The notes: generated from the letters alone by a model not told the origin. Positions 51,151 through 61,268 are shown, counted from the stretch's first letter. The stretch is DNA of 64,000 nucleotides from PFJX01 sp031426735 (GCA_031426735.1 JASJPK010000078.1:36917-100916), one strand, 5' to 3'. Program-made: numbers and translations.

Positions 51151-52030
51151 TTTTCTGCTCCGTTTCGGGTTCCAGATATCCGGAAAACAAAGTCGCCGCA
51201 ACGATCATCGCGCCGCCGATCCATTCGTGCATATCCATGGCCTCGCTGGTCAAGTAGCGGCTGGCCAGTGCGGCCACGACCAGTTCGCTCAGCAGAATGA
51301 CGATGGCCCGGTTGGCTGGCGTGTGGGCAAGGCCGTACTGCACGGTAAAGGTCGCCAGCAAGAGTGCCAGCGCGATCCCAATGATCATCAGCCAGTCCAG
51401 CAGGTCGAGGGTCAACACGACGCGCGGAGAACTGCCTTCGTAAACGGAGTACAGGATGGACCAGGCCACCACGCCGGCAAACACCCAGAGCGAGCGAACC
51501 GCAATCGGCGCCGAGCTGATCTTGCGTGTCAGCACATTGGTCAACGCAAAGCCGACGCCGGCGGACAGACCCAGCCACTCGGCCTGATTGGTCGGCAAAG
51601 GCAAGCCGCCGGCATCGGACAACATCACGTAAGCCCCGGCCACAGAAAGCGCAATCACCAGATAGGCTGGGCGCCCGGCCTTCTCGCCCAGCATCAGACG
51701 AGCGAAAAGGACCGTCCACAACGGCGCCAGATAGAACAGCAACAGCACCCGCATCACCTCGCCGTAGATCACGGCCAGCACGTAGGCCAGATTGGTCCAG
51801 CCGGCAGCCAGCGCCAGCGCCAGCAGCAAACCGCGTTCGCCCGGCACAGCGATGCGCACGCGCGCAACCAGAATGAACAACACCGGCAACGCAACAAAAT
51901 AGGTCAGCAGCGATGCAACACTACCGGTCAGTCCCGCCGCCTCCAGCAAACGGTAGGGATACCAGACCAGACCCCAGACAGTGGCGGCCAGGATCAAGCT
52001 AAGCGGGGCCAGTAACGATGTTGAAAGCAT
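51143..52030 (-). CDS. EamA-family DMT transporter
   Basis: The 295-residue inner-membrane protein has ten predicted helices in two EamA repeats (about 8-138 and 152-285). This drug/metabolite exporter family includes many amino acid and metabolite exporters; the substrate is unknown. It is divergent from dapC with an 82-base spacer and overlaps the glyoxalase start. Confidence 0.88.
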   Translation of the reverse strand: MLSTSLLAPLSLILAATVWGLVWYPYRLLEAAGLTGSVASLLTYFVALPVLFILVARVRIAVPGERGLLLALALAAGWTNLAYVLAVIYGEVMRVLLLFYLAPLWTVLFARLMLGEKAGRPAYLVIALSVAGAYVMLSDAGGLPLPTNQAEWLGLSAGVGFALTNVLTRKISSAPIAVRSLWVFAGVVAWSILYSVYEGSSPRVVLTLDLLDWLMIIGIALALLLATFTVQYGLAHTPANRAIVILLSELVVAALASRYLTSEAMDMHEWIGGAMIVAATLFSGYLEPETEQKIA

Positions 52031-52112
52031 ATAATTCCGGGCTCGAAAATTTCAGGATGCACGGGCATTGACAACCTGGCCTATGCGTCCAGGCAACGCC
52101 CAAGGGCTCTTA

Positions 52113-53312
52113 ATGAATCCTCGTCTCAACCAGCTGCAACCCTACCCCTTTCAGAAACTGCGCGATCTTTTCGCAGGTGTTGCGCCCAATCCGGCGCTCA
52201 CGGCCATCAATCTTTCCATCGGCGAGCCCAAACACGCAACGCCGCAATTCATCAAGGACGCACTGACCGATAACCTGCAAGGCCTGTCGAACTACCCGGT
52301 CACGCAAGGCTCGGAGGCGCTGCGCTCCAGCATCGCCGCCTGGTGCCGGATGCGTTACGGCGTCGACCTCGATCCGGCGACGCAGATTCTGCCGGTGAAC
52401 GGCAGCCGCGAAGCACTGTTTTCCTTCGCCCAGGCCATCGTCGACCCGAGCCGGCACATCAAACGGGTGCTGTCGCCGAATCCGTTCTACCAGATTTACG
52501 AAGGCGCCGCCCTGCTCGCCGGTGCCAAGCCCTACTTCCTGAACACGCTCCCGGAACAGGGTTACCGCATGGATCTGGCTGCGATTCCGGAAGACCTGTG
52601 GGAAACCGTGCAATTGTTCTATGTCTGCTCGCCGGGCAATCCGACCGGCAAGGTGCTCGACCTGGACGCCTGGCGCGAAATTTTCGAACTCGCCGACCGG
52701 CATGGTTTCGTCATCGCCGCCGACGAGTGCTATTCCGAAATCTATTTCGAAGAAGGCCAGGCGCCGCTGGGCGCGCTGACCGCCGCGCGGCAATTGGGGC
52801 GTGGCCAGGAGCGGCTGGTCGTATTCAACAGCCTGTCGAAGCGCTCCAACGTACCGGGCCTGCGCTCCGGCTTCGTTGCCGGCGATGCCAATGCAATCAA
52901 ACAATTCCTGCTCTATCGCACCTACCACGGCAGCGCCATGAACCCGGCCGTGCAGGCTGCTTCCGCCGTCGCCTGGCAGGATGAAAGCCACGTGCGGGAA
53001 AACCGCCGCATGTACCGCGAGAAATTCGCTGCCGTCAAGCCGATGTTGCGCGAAGTGCTCGAATTCGATGCGCCGGATGCCGCTTTCTACCTCTGGGCGA
53101 AGGTTCCCGGCGGCGACGATGCCGCCTTCGCCCGCGACTTATATCGGGAAAAACACGTCACCGTGCTGCCCGGCTCCTACCTGGCCCGTGAAGCGAAAGG
53201 CGTCAACCCGGGCCAGGGCTTCATCCGCATCGCGCTGGTTGACGGGCAGGAACAATGCGTCGAAGCGGCACGGCGGATCGTTCAGTTTGTCCAATCAGCA
53301 ACCCATTCGTAG
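52113..53312 (+). CDS. dapC: N-succinyldiaminopimelate aminotransferase
   Basis: The 399-residue class I/II PLP enzyme makes N-succinyl-LL-diaminopimelate in lysine biosynthesis. The PLP lysine lies in FNSLSKRSNVPGLR, with YVCSPGNPTGKV and ADECYSEIYF as further blocks. ATG 52113 has AAGGG at seven bases. It is directly before dapD, which supports DapC over a general aspartate aminotransferase. Confidence 0.94.
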   Translation: MNPRLNQLQPYPFQKLRDLFAGVAPNPALTAINLSIGEPKHATPQFIKDALTDNLQGLSNYPVTQGSEALRSSIAAWCRMRYGVDLDPATQILPVNGSREALFSFAQAIVDPSRHIKRVLSPNPFYQIYEGAALLAGAKPYFLNTLPEQGYRMDLAAIPEDLWETVQLFYVCSPGNPTGKVLDLDAWREIFELADRHGFVIAADECYSEIYFEEGQAPLGALTAARQLGRGQERLVVFNSLSKRSNVPGLRSGFVAGDANAIKQFLLYRTYHGSAMNPAVQAASAVAWQDESHVRENRRMYREKFAAVKPMLREVLEFDAPDAAFYLWAKVPGGDDAAFARDLYREKHVTVLPGSYLAREAKGVNPGQGFIRIALVDGQEQCVEAARRIVQFVQSATHS

Positions 53313-53348
53313 TTCGTTACTTCATTTACTTCACAAAGGAAAACCGCC

Positions 53349-54173
<825 letters not shown>

Positions 54174-54193
54174 ACCCGCCGGCGAGACGCAAA

Positions 54194-55027
54194 GTGGCCG
54201 CCCTCTCCCGCCAGGACGCCGAGAAGCTCGTCGAGTCGATCGGCATTCCGCCGCGTCCCGCGGTGGTGTTGGCCATCATGGACGAGAAATCGAAGGATGA
54301 GCCCGATCTTGCCTTGATCGGCGAGATCATCTCGCGTGATGTGGGCATCTCGGCTGCCTTGCTGAAGGCGGTGAATTCGCCGCTGTTCGGCCTGCCGCGC
54401 AAGGTGCATTCCGTCGCCCAGGCGGTCAATCTGCTCGGTCTGTCCCGCACGGCGACCTTGGCCAACAGCCTGGCTTTAAAAACCTCGCTCAACGCCCAGG
54501 GCATCGAGCGGTTCTGGGACCAATCGGCGCGCACCGCCATGATCAGCGCCTGGCTGGCCGGCAAGATGGGATATGACCGCGACGACGCCCTGCTGTTCGG
54601 TCTGTTTCGCGATGCCGGCATTCCGCTGATGATGAAGCGCTTCAAGGACTACAAGGACACACTGCGCCTGGCCAATCAGGACCCACGCGGCTTTACCGCA
54701 GTGGAGGACGAATGCCATGGCATGAACCACGCCATGGTGGGCGCCATCCTGGCGCGCAACTGGTTGCTGGCTGAGTCAATACGAAACGCCATCCGCAGCC
54801 ATCACGAACTGGATGTTTTCGAGCGTTCATCCGATTCGACGGTGAAGAACCTCATCGCAGTCGCCCATCTGGCCGGCCAGTTGGAAAGCACCCTTAACCG
54901 CCATCAGGACGATAGCGAATGGAAGGCGTTCGGCCCGCCGGTGCAAACCTGGCTGATGATCGGGGATGAGGATATGGCCAGATTGACTGAGGAAATGGGC
55001 GCAATCCTGCTCGAATCCGGCCTCTGA
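54194..55027 (+). CDS. HDOD domain protein 1
   Basis: The 277-residue protein is mostly one HDOD domain, a metal-free relative of HD phosphohydrolases found in signalling proteins. Family blocks are ISRDVGISAALLKAVNSPLFGL, here in two parts (residues about 51-62 and 64-72), VNLLGLSRTATLAN and HAMVGAILARNWLL. The catalytic HD is not present (FRDAGIPLMM). The GTG at 54194 is chosen because the longer upstream frame overlaps the dapD end. It has a paralogue 154 bases downstream. Confidence 0.85.
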   Translation: MAALSRQDAEKLVESIGIPPRPAVVLAIMDEKSKDEPDLALIGEIISRDVGISAALLKAVNSPLFGLPRKVHSVAQAVNLLGLSRTATLANSLALKTSLNAQGIERFWDQSARTAMISAWLAGKMGYDRDDALLFGLFRDAGIPLMMKRFKDYKDTLRLANQDPRGFTAVEDECHGMNHAMVGAILARNWLLAESIRNAIRSHHELDVFERSSDSTVKNLIAVAHLAGQLESTLNRHQDDSEWKAFGPPVQTWLMIGDEDMARLTEEMGAILLESGL

Positions 55028-55028
55028 C

Positions 55029-55056
55029 CGGGGTTCTGGCTTGCGATAGAACCCCG
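55029..55056. terminator. Hairpin after the first HDOD gene
   Basis: CGGGGTTCT and AGAACCCCG pair perfectly over nine bases around a ten-base loop, directly after the stop codon. There is no T-run, so it could be a rho-dependent or mRNA-protecting hairpin rather than a classic terminator. Confidence 0.5.
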
Positions 55057-55181
55057 CTGCTCGCAGTGGCTTTGAAACACCCCTTGCCTCATCTCCATTT
55101 GGTATTACCTGACAAGGCTCAAGGCTTTGAAATGCGGAATATTATTGAATACTAATAATACTGCCGCTTAGCGAGATACCC

Positions 55182-56072
55182 ATGAACCAGAATTGCGCAA
55201 CTATCGAGCGTGTTCCGCCCGGACAGCCGGTTCATCAGTTGGAACCTCAGGAAGGCCGCAAGCTCGTCGGCAATATCCAGATACCACCACAACCTGAAAT
55301 CGTGCGCGCCTTGATGAACGAGCGGGTCAGCGACAACCCCGATCTGCAACGCATCGCCAAGCTCATCGGCAATGATGTCGGCCTCACTGCCGCCGTGCTG
55401 AAGGCGGTCAATTCGCCGCTGTACGGGCTGCGCCACAAGATCGTCTCCATTCAGCATGCCATCTCCATGCTCGGCATGAAGAATGTCGGCACGCTGGTCA
55501 TGGGTCTGGCCATGCGCAATAGCGTTCCCGCCGAAGGCATGGAGCGGTTTTGGGAAAGCAGCAGTCGTACCGCTCAGTTGGCTTACAAATTGGCGCGCCA
55601 TCTCGGTTTGCCGATTGCCGACGAAGCGCAGCTCTATGCACTGTTCCACGACAGCGCCATGCCTTTGTTGCTGCAGCGCTTTCCCGGTTACCGCGAAACG
55701 TTGGCAATGATTTCCGCTACCGCCCATATTGAAATCACCGAGCTGGAAGATCGCCGCCACGACACCAACCATGCGGTGGTCGGCGGCTTGTTGGCCAGCA
55801 ACTGGGGCCTGCCCGACTCGATTCGCGAAGCAATCAAATGGCATCACGATCCGCTGATTTTCATCCGCGACGGCGTCTCCAGCGAGGTGCTCAGCTTGAT
55901 AGCGTTGGGGCATATCGCCGAGAAGATCGAGGAAACGATCAGCCGACGCTTGAACGATTGCGCCTGGGAAGAGTTCGGCGCATCCAGCCTGTATCAACTG
56001 ATGCTCAAGGTCGACGAGTTGCAGGATTTCATCGACTCGGCACAAGAGCAATTCGGCGGCTCCGACGATTGA
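55182..56072 (+). CDS. HDOD domain protein 2
   Basis: The 296-residue paralogue of the upstream gene has LIGNDVGLTAAVLKAVNSPL, AISMLGMKNVGTLV and HAVVGGLLASNWGLP. In place of the HD motif it has FHDSAMPLLL, so only one of the two paralogues retains an HD pair here. A DNTLN-like linker is missing, so it is a single-domain protein. The stop overlaps the TTG of the next gene (TTGA). Confidence 0.85.
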   Translation: MNQNCATIERVPPGQPVHQLEPQEGRKLVGNIQIPPQPEIVRALMNERVSDNPDLQRIAKLIGNDVGLTAAVLKAVNSPLYGLRHKIVSIQHAISMLGMKNVGTLVMGLAMRNSVPAEGMERFWESSSRTAQLAYKLARHLGLPIADEAQLYALFHDSAMPLLLQRFPGYRETLAMISATAHIEITELEDRRHDTNHAVVGGLLASNWGLPDSIREAIKWHHDPLIFIRDGVSSEVLSLIALGHIAEKIEETISRRLNDCAWEEFGASSLYQLMLKVDELQDFIDSAQEQFGGSDD

Positions 56073-59000
56073 GCGCGCGTTGGCAATTCTGGATCGACCG
56101 TGGCGGCACCTTCACGGATATCGTCGCGCGCACGCCTGACGGCCGCCTGATCCAGCAAAAACTGCTGTCCGAAAATCCGGAGCGCTACCGTGACGCCGCC
56201 ATTGCCGGCATACAGGGCATGCTCGGCCTGAACGCGGCCGATGCCATTCCGGCGGGCCTGATCGCTGCCGTGAAAATGGGCACCACGGTCGGCACCAACG
56301 CCCTGCTCACTCACGCCGGCGAACCCGTCCTTTTGATCACCACGGCCGGTTTCGCCGATGCGCTCGAAATCGGCGACCAGGCACGACCGGACATCTTCGC
56401 ACTCGACATCCGCAAACCCGCGCCATTACATACCCGCACGATCGAAGCACACGAGCGCATCGCAGTCGATGGCGCGGTGTTGCGCCCGCTCGACGAAGGC
56501 GCCCTGGCGCAGGCGCTGGCGGAAGCCCGCGCCGACGGCTTCAGCGCCTGCGCCATCGCCTTCCTGCATAGCTGGAAAAATCCCGCGCACGAACTGCGCG
56601 CCGGCGAACTGGCACGTGCCGCCGGCTTCCGTCAGATCAGCCTGTCGCATCAGGCCAGCCCGTTGATCAAGTTCGTGCCGCGCGCCGAAACCGCCGTGCT
56701 CGACGCCGCCCTGTCGCCGCCGGTGCGGCGCTATGCCGAGCAGGTCGCGGCCGCCCTGCCCGCCGATGCGCGCCTGGAATTCATGCAATCGAACGGCGGC
56801 CTGGCCGATGCCGCGCATTTCCAGGGTAAGGACAGCGTGCTGTCCGGCCCGGCCGGCGGCTTGATCGGCATGGCCAAGGTCGGCCAGGCCGCCGGCTTCG
56901 ACAAACTGATCGGCTTCGACATGGGCGGCACCTCGACCGATGTGTCGCTATTCGCCGGCGAATTCGAGCGCAGCCTGGACACGCGCATCGCCGGCCACCG
57001 CATCCGCGTGCCGATGCTCGGCGTGCATACCGTCGCGGCTGGCGGCGGCTCGATCCTGCGTTTCGACGGCGAACGCCTGCTGGCCGGTCCGGAATCCGCC
57101 GGCAGTCAGCCCGGCCCGGCTAGTTACCGGCGCGGCGGTCCGCTGACGGTGACCGATGCCAACCTGCTGCTCGGCCGCCTGCAGACCGATTTCTTCCCGG
57201 CCGTGTTCGGGCCGCAGGCGGATCAGGCGCTGGATTCTGAAAGCGTGCGCGCGGTCTTCGCGCAGCAGGCCGCATCGCTCAACGCCGCGCTGCATCTGGC
57301 CTACCGCCCGGAACAACTCGCCGCCGGCTATCTCGATATCGCCGTCGAGCACATGGCCGATGCGATCCGCCACATCACCCTCGCGCGCGGCGTCGATCCG
57401 GCTGCTTTCACGCTGATCAGCTTCGGCGGCGCCGGCGGCCAACATGCCTGCGCCGTCGCCGGCCGACTGGGCATCCGGCAGGTGCTGATTTCACCGTTCG
57501 CGGCGGTGTTGTCGGCCTATGGCATCGGCCTGGCGGAACGGCGCGAGGTTCGGCAGACGGCGGTGGAACAGCCGCTCGCCGCAGCATTTGCAGGACTGTA
57601 TTACCCCCCCAAAATTTGTCATTCCGGCGCAGGCAGCGGATTCGTTAGCGCTTTAGCGCTTACGAATCCGGCGTCCACCTTGCGGGGCCGGAATCCAGAA
57701 ACTGCGCCGACCTGGACACCGGCCAGCGCCGGTGCGACGGGATTCTCGAGTCTTCCCGTAGAAAAGATTGAAACCCACCGCGCCCTGCTGCGCTATGCCG
57801 GCGCCGACACGGTGCTGTCCATCGAATTGGGCGACCTGGCCGAGATGACGGCCGCTTTCCACCGCGAACACCGCGTCCGTTTCGGTTTCGCAGATCCGGC
57901 GCGCGAATTGATCTGCGTCGCGCTGGAAAGCGAAAGCGTCAGTGGTGGCGGCTTGCCGGAAAGCCTGCTCGATCTGCCCACCGCGCCCGCTGCACCGATT
58001 GCGCTACGCCCGGTGTATTTCGATGGCGACTGGCGCGAGGTGCCGGTGTTTCGGCGGGAGCACCTAGGCGTCGGTCAAACCGTGCCCGGCCCGGCGCTGG
58101 TGGTCGAAGCCGGCTCGACGCTGGTGGTTGAGCCGGGCTGGCGCGTGACGCTGACCGCGCGCGGCGACCTGCTGCTGAATGCCGAGGTGGCCGCCGCGCG
58201 CCGCCCCGATCCAACCCGGCCGGACCCGACCTGGCTGACCCTGTTCAACCGCCGCTTCATGAGCATTGCCGAGGACATGGGCCGCACGCTGCAGAACAGC
58301 GCCCGCTCGGTGAATATCCGCGAGCGCCTGGACTTCTCCTGTGCGTTGTTCGACGCCGCCGGCAATTTGATCGCCAATGCGCCGCATATCCCGGTGCATC
58401 TGGGCAGCATGGGCGACTCGGTGCGTGCCATCCAGACGGCATTCGGCGCACAACTGCAGCCCGGTGACGCCTGGCTGATCAACTCGCCTTACGCAGGCGG
58501 CACGCATCTACCCGATATCACCGTGGTGTCGCCGATCTTCTCCGACGATGGCCGCACGCTGCGCTATTTCACCGCCAGCCGCGCGCATCACGCCGACATC
58601 GGTGGCATCAGCCCCGGCTCGATGCCGGCCCACAGCCGCCATATCGACCAGGAAGGCTGCCGCTCGGACGGACTCTTGATCGTGCGCGACGGCGCCCTGC
58701 TGCATGACGAAATTCACCACTGGCTGGCCTCGAATCGACATCCCGCCCGCAACCCGGAGCAGAACCTGGCCGACCTCGCCGCCCAGGTCGCCGCCAATGC
58801 GCTGGGCGAACGCCAGTTGCGCCGGCTCGAAGTAGAAGTCGGCGCCGAAGCGGTGCTGGCCTACATGGGTTTCGTGCAGGACAACGCCGAAGCCGCCGTG
58901 AAACGCCTGCTGGCCAAGCTGGACGACGGCGAATTCGACCTGCCGCTGGACGATGGCAGCCGCATCGTCCTACGCATCGAAATCGACCGCGCCGCGCAAC

Positions 59001-59749
59001 GCGCCCGCATCGACTTCACCGGCAGCAGCCCGCAACAACCGGGCAACCTGAACGCGCCGGCCAGCATCGTGCATTCCGCCGTGCTGTATGTGTTCCGCAC
59101 GCTGATCGATGCGGACATTCCGCTCAATGCCGGCGTCATGCGGCCACTCGACATCGTGCTGCCGGCCGCGTCGCTGCTCAATCCGACGTACCCGGCCGCC
59201 GTCGTCGCCGGCAATGTGGAAACCTCGCAGAACATCGTCGATGCGCTCTATGGCGCGCTCGGCGTGCTGGCCGCCAGCCAGGGCAGCATGAACAACTTCA
59301 GCTTCGGCGACGGCCGCTATCAGTATTACGAGACGGTCTGCGGCGGCGCCGGCGCCGGGCCGGGCTATGACGGCGCCAGCGCGGTGCATAGCCACATGAC
59401 CAACTCGCGCCTGACCGATCCGGAAGTGATGGAACTCAATTTCCTGGTGCGCGTGGAACATTTCGGCATCCGGCGCGATTCCGGCGGCGCCGGCCGTCAT
59501 GCCGGCGGCGATGGCGTCGAGCGGCGGATCCGGTTCCTCGCCCCGATGCAGGCCAATCTGCTGGCGCTACGCCGTGTCGTACCCCCGTTCGGCGTGGCCG
59601 GCGGCGAAGCGGGCAAGATAGGTCGGCAATGGATCGAACGCGCCGATGGTCGGGTCGAACCGCTGCCCGGCATCGCCGCATTCAACCTCGAATGCGGCGA
59701 TGTTTTCGTGCTGAAAACTCCCGGCGGCGGCGGTTTCGGAACCCCGTAG
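56069..59749 (+). CDS. Fused 5-oxoprolinase / hydantoinase A-B
   Basis: The 1226-residue protein joins an N-terminal HyuA-type ATPase half (FWIDRGGTFTDIVA near residue 7, DMGGTSTDVSLF near 285) and a C-terminal HyuB half starting near 720. This is the eukaryote-like 5-oxoprolinase arrangement that opens 5-oxoproline or a hydantoin with ATP. The start is TTG 56069, overlapping the HDOD stop. Residues about 512-560 are foreign: they come from a repeat translated in frame (57618-57740) and appear to replace the usual linker between the HyuA core and its C-terminal part. The stop codon TAG lies inside a second repeat (59746-59811). Confidence 0.93.
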   Translation: MSARWQFWIDRGGTFTDIVARTPDGRLIQQKLLSENPERYRDAAIAGIQGMLGLNAADAIPAGLIAAVKMGTTVGTNALLTHAGEPVLLITTAGFADALEIGDQARPDIFALDIRKPAPLHTRTIEAHERIAVDGAVLRPLDEGALAQALAEARADGFSACAIAFLHSWKNPAHELRAGELARAAGFRQISLSHQASPLIKFVPRAETAVLDAALSPPVRRYAEQVAAALPADARLEFMQSNGGLADAAHFQGKDSVLSGPAGGLIGMAKVGQAAGFDKLIGFDMGGTSTDVSLFAGEFERSLDTRIAGHRIRVPMLGVHTVAAGGGSILRFDGERLLAGPESAGSQPGPASYRRGGPLTVTDANLLLGRLQTDFFPAVFGPQADQALDSESVRAVFAQQAASLNAALHLAYRPEQLAAGYLDIAVEHMADAIRHITLARGVDPAAFTLISFGGAGGQHACAVAGRLGIRQVLISPFAAVLSAYGIGLAERREVRQTAVEQPLAAAFAGLYYPPKICHSGAGSGFVSALALTNPASTLRGRNPETAPTWTPASAGATGFSSLPVEKIETHRALLRYAGADTVLSIELGDLAEMTAAFHREHRVRFGFADPARELICVALESESVSGGGLPESLLDLPTAPAAPIALRPVYFDGDWREVPVFRREHLGVGQTVPGPALVVEAGSTLVVEPGWRVTLTARGDLLLNAEVAAARRPDPTRPDPTWLTLFNRRFMSIAEDMGRTLQNSARSVNIRERLDFSCALFDAAGNLIANAPHIPVHLGSMGDSVRAIQTAFGAQLQPGDAWLINSPYAGGTHLPDITVVSPIFSDDGRTLRYFTASRAHHADIGGISPGSMPAHSRHIDQEGCRSDGLLIVRDGALLHDEIHHWLASNRHPARNPEQNLADLAAQVAANALGERQLRRLEVEVGAEAVLAYMGFVQDNAEAAVKRLLAKLDDGEFDLPLDDGSRIVLRIEIDRAAQRARIDFTGSSPQQPGNLNAPASIVHSAVLYVFRTLIDADIPLNAGVMRPLDIVLPAASLLNPTYPAAVVAGNVETSQNIVDALYGALGVLAASQGSMNNFSFGDGRYQYYETVCGGAGAGPGYDGASAVHSHMTNSRLTDPEVMELNFLVRVEHFGIRRDSGGAGRHAGGDGVERRIRFLAPMQANLLALRRVVPPFGVAGGEAGKIGRQWIERADGRVEPLPGIAAFNLECGDVFVLKTPGGGGFGTP
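57618..57740. repeat. GTCATTCCGG-family repeat inside the oxoprolinase gene
   Basis: The segment opens GTCATTCCGGCGCAGG and contains a near-perfect stem (CGGATTCGTTAGCGCT at 57637-57652 against 57655-57670, one mismatch). It later reads GCCGGAATCCAG and ends with GGACACCGGCCAGCGCCGGT then GCGACGG. This is the layout of the dispersed GTCATTCC...GGAATCCAG hairpin family. It is read through without a stop. Confidence 0.85.
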
Positions 59750-59811
59750 GAGCGCCTTCCAAGGCGCGATTGCTGCGGGGTAAAGCATCGCGCCTTGGAA
59801 GGCGCTCCTAC
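59746..59811. repeat. Complete TAGGAGC-family palindrome at the oxoprolinase stop
   Basis: GTAGGAGCGCCTTCCAAGGC then GCGAT (59746-59770) is mirrored exactly by the last 25 bases (59787-59811), spacer 16 bases. Arms equal those of the copy at 37202. Its second to fourth bases (TAG) are the oxoprolinase stop codon. Confidence 0.9.
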
Positions 59812-59822
59812 CCACCGCTGCA

Positions 59823-60038
59823 TCAACGAAATTCGGCCAGCAGCATCGCTTCACGCTCACGTTTGATTTTGCTGCGTTGCAAGCTGGCGTTGCTCAGGCG
59901 CGGATTCGCCTTCATCTGCAATCCGACCCGTTCGATGCCGCCGCGCGGCACTTGCGCCGTCGGTTGCGATACGACACCCTGGCCGGCAAGCTGAGTGGCC
60001 GCGATGAACAAGAGTACTGCGAGTTGTTCCGAGTACAT
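59823..60038 (-). CDS. Small secreted protein, 71 residues
   Basis: ATG 60038 has a very strong GGAGG six bases upstream. The N-terminus (SEQLAVLLFIAATQLAGQG) looks like a signal sequence, and the rest is polar and basic. No family is recognised. It is divergent from the HTH regulator gene at 60222 with a 183-base spacer, so the two may share control. Confidence 0.6.
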   Translation of the reverse strand: MYSEQLAVLLFIAATQLAGQGVVSQPTAQVPRGGIERVGLQMKANPRLSNASLQRSKIKREREAMLLAEFR

Positions 60039-60221
60039 GATCTGCCTCCATCTTCATTGACCGGCACCCGCCGGATGATGTGCAGGCTAGTGATGGAGCG
60101 GCCGCGGCGTTAGCAACCGGGTCGCAACCGAGCGGGCCGACCGGGTTGGGCCAACCGGGTTGGTGTCGCGCAGCGCTTTGGCACACTATCCTGAACTCAC
60201 ACTCGCCACGGAGGACACGCC

Positions 60222-61058
60222 ATGCCGTTTCTACAAGAACAATGGAATACCCACGGTCGCCAGCTCAGCCCGCTGCGCCGCTACAGCAGCCAGCGCGAAT
60301 TCGAAGCCGATTGGGTCGGCACGTTGCGGCGGCGCTACAGCCTGTCGCAGGAAGCGCTGGCGGTGCTGGCGAATGTCTCCGTCACCACGGTACAGAACTG
60401 GGAAAACCCGCAAAGCCGCAAGAGCATCGCGCCGCACAACCAGGATCGTTTGCGCGATATCGATCGCGAGTTGTGGATCAAATCGCACGTCACCCTGCTG
60501 GAGCCCTGCCCGCCTTTCCTGCGTGCCCTGTATGACCTGCTCACCGCGAACAAGGACAGCAGCGCGCAAGGCCTGGCCGAATATCTGATCGCGTGCATGC
60601 CGGAACAGGACGCGGAACGGCCGCGTCTGCTGCATTGGGCCGGTCTCGCGCACAGCATCGCCGATCCGGCTTCGAGCAAGGCGCGCGACTATCAGAATGC
60701 CGCGCTGCATGCATTGGGACAGGGGCACAATCCGCTCTCGGCCGCCATCGAAAACGAAATCCTCGGCAGCCAGTTCGAGGATTTGCTGACGCAGCCCGCC
60801 GGTCTGGAGCGTCAGGACAAAGGCCGCCATCTGCTCGCCGCGTGCGAACGCCTGTATCAGCGCGACGGCCAGGCCGCCTACAAATGGAACGCGCTGGAAG
60901 TGGCCTGCCGCACGCCGCTGCCGGCAGCGACGCAATACGATCTGCTCGGCGAGTTGAACCAGTTGCTGGGCGAAAACGCGGTGCGCCGGAAGATCCAGAG
61001 CGACGACGCCTACGAGACGTTGCGCATCGCCAATACCGCGCCTGTCGCGTTGAACTGA
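60222..61058 (+). CDS. XRE-like HTH regulator with helical C-terminal domain
   Basis: The 278-residue protein has a helix-turn-helix near 30-60 (LRRRYSLSQEALAVLANVSV then TTVQNWE, with the recognition helix beginning at VTTVQNW). A long, mostly helical region follows from about 90 with repeats resembling TPR-like helices. No enzymatic motif is seen. A small peptide gene starts ten bases after its stop. A degraded second copy of its C-terminus is present at 62593. Confidence 0.75.
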   Translation: MPFLQEQWNTHGRQLSPLRRYSSQREFEADWVGTLRRRYSLSQEALAVLANVSVTTVQNWENPQSRKSIAPHNQDRLRDIDRELWIKSHVTLLEPCPPFLRALYDLLTANKDSSAQGLAEYLIACMPEQDAERPRLLHWAGLAHSIADPASSKARDYQNAALHALGQGHNPLSAAIENEILGSQFEDLLTQPAGLERQDKGRHLLAACERLYQRDGQAAYKWNALEVACRTPLPAATQYDLLGELNQLLGENAVRRKIQSDDAYETLRIANTAPVALN

Positions 61059-61067
61059 GGGGCGGAC

Positions 61068-61244
61068 ATGAAAACCCACCTCAAATACGCCATCGCAGGC
61101 CTGGCCTTGCTGACCGGCCTTGGTTTGGGAAACGTGGTGCAAGCGGAAAACAACGTGCCACCACCCGTCGTACAACTCGAAAAGCCTGCAATCGTCCTGC
61201 TTGCCTGGCAACGGGTCGGCGCGCCGATCCGCCTGGAAGGTTAA
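61068..61244 (+). CDS. Small secreted peptide, 58 residues
   Basis: The frame starts at ATG 61068 behind GAGGGG and ends at TAA 61242-61244. The first 26 residues are a signal peptide (YAIAGLALLTGLGLG, then a likely cut at QA-EN). The mature part of about 32 residues is Pro- and Val-rich and ends LAWQRVGAPIRLEG. The stop of the HTH gene is ten bases upstream, so translation is coupled. The C-terminal motif is repeated in the decayed copy at 62735-62779. Function unknown; a peptide signal or periplasmic partner is possible. Confidence 0.65.
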   Translation: MKTHLKYAIAGLALLTGLGLGNVVQAENNVPPPVVQLEKPAIVLLAWQRVGAPIRLEG

Positions 61245-61268
61245 GCGGCGGACGCCACGCTCAACCCG

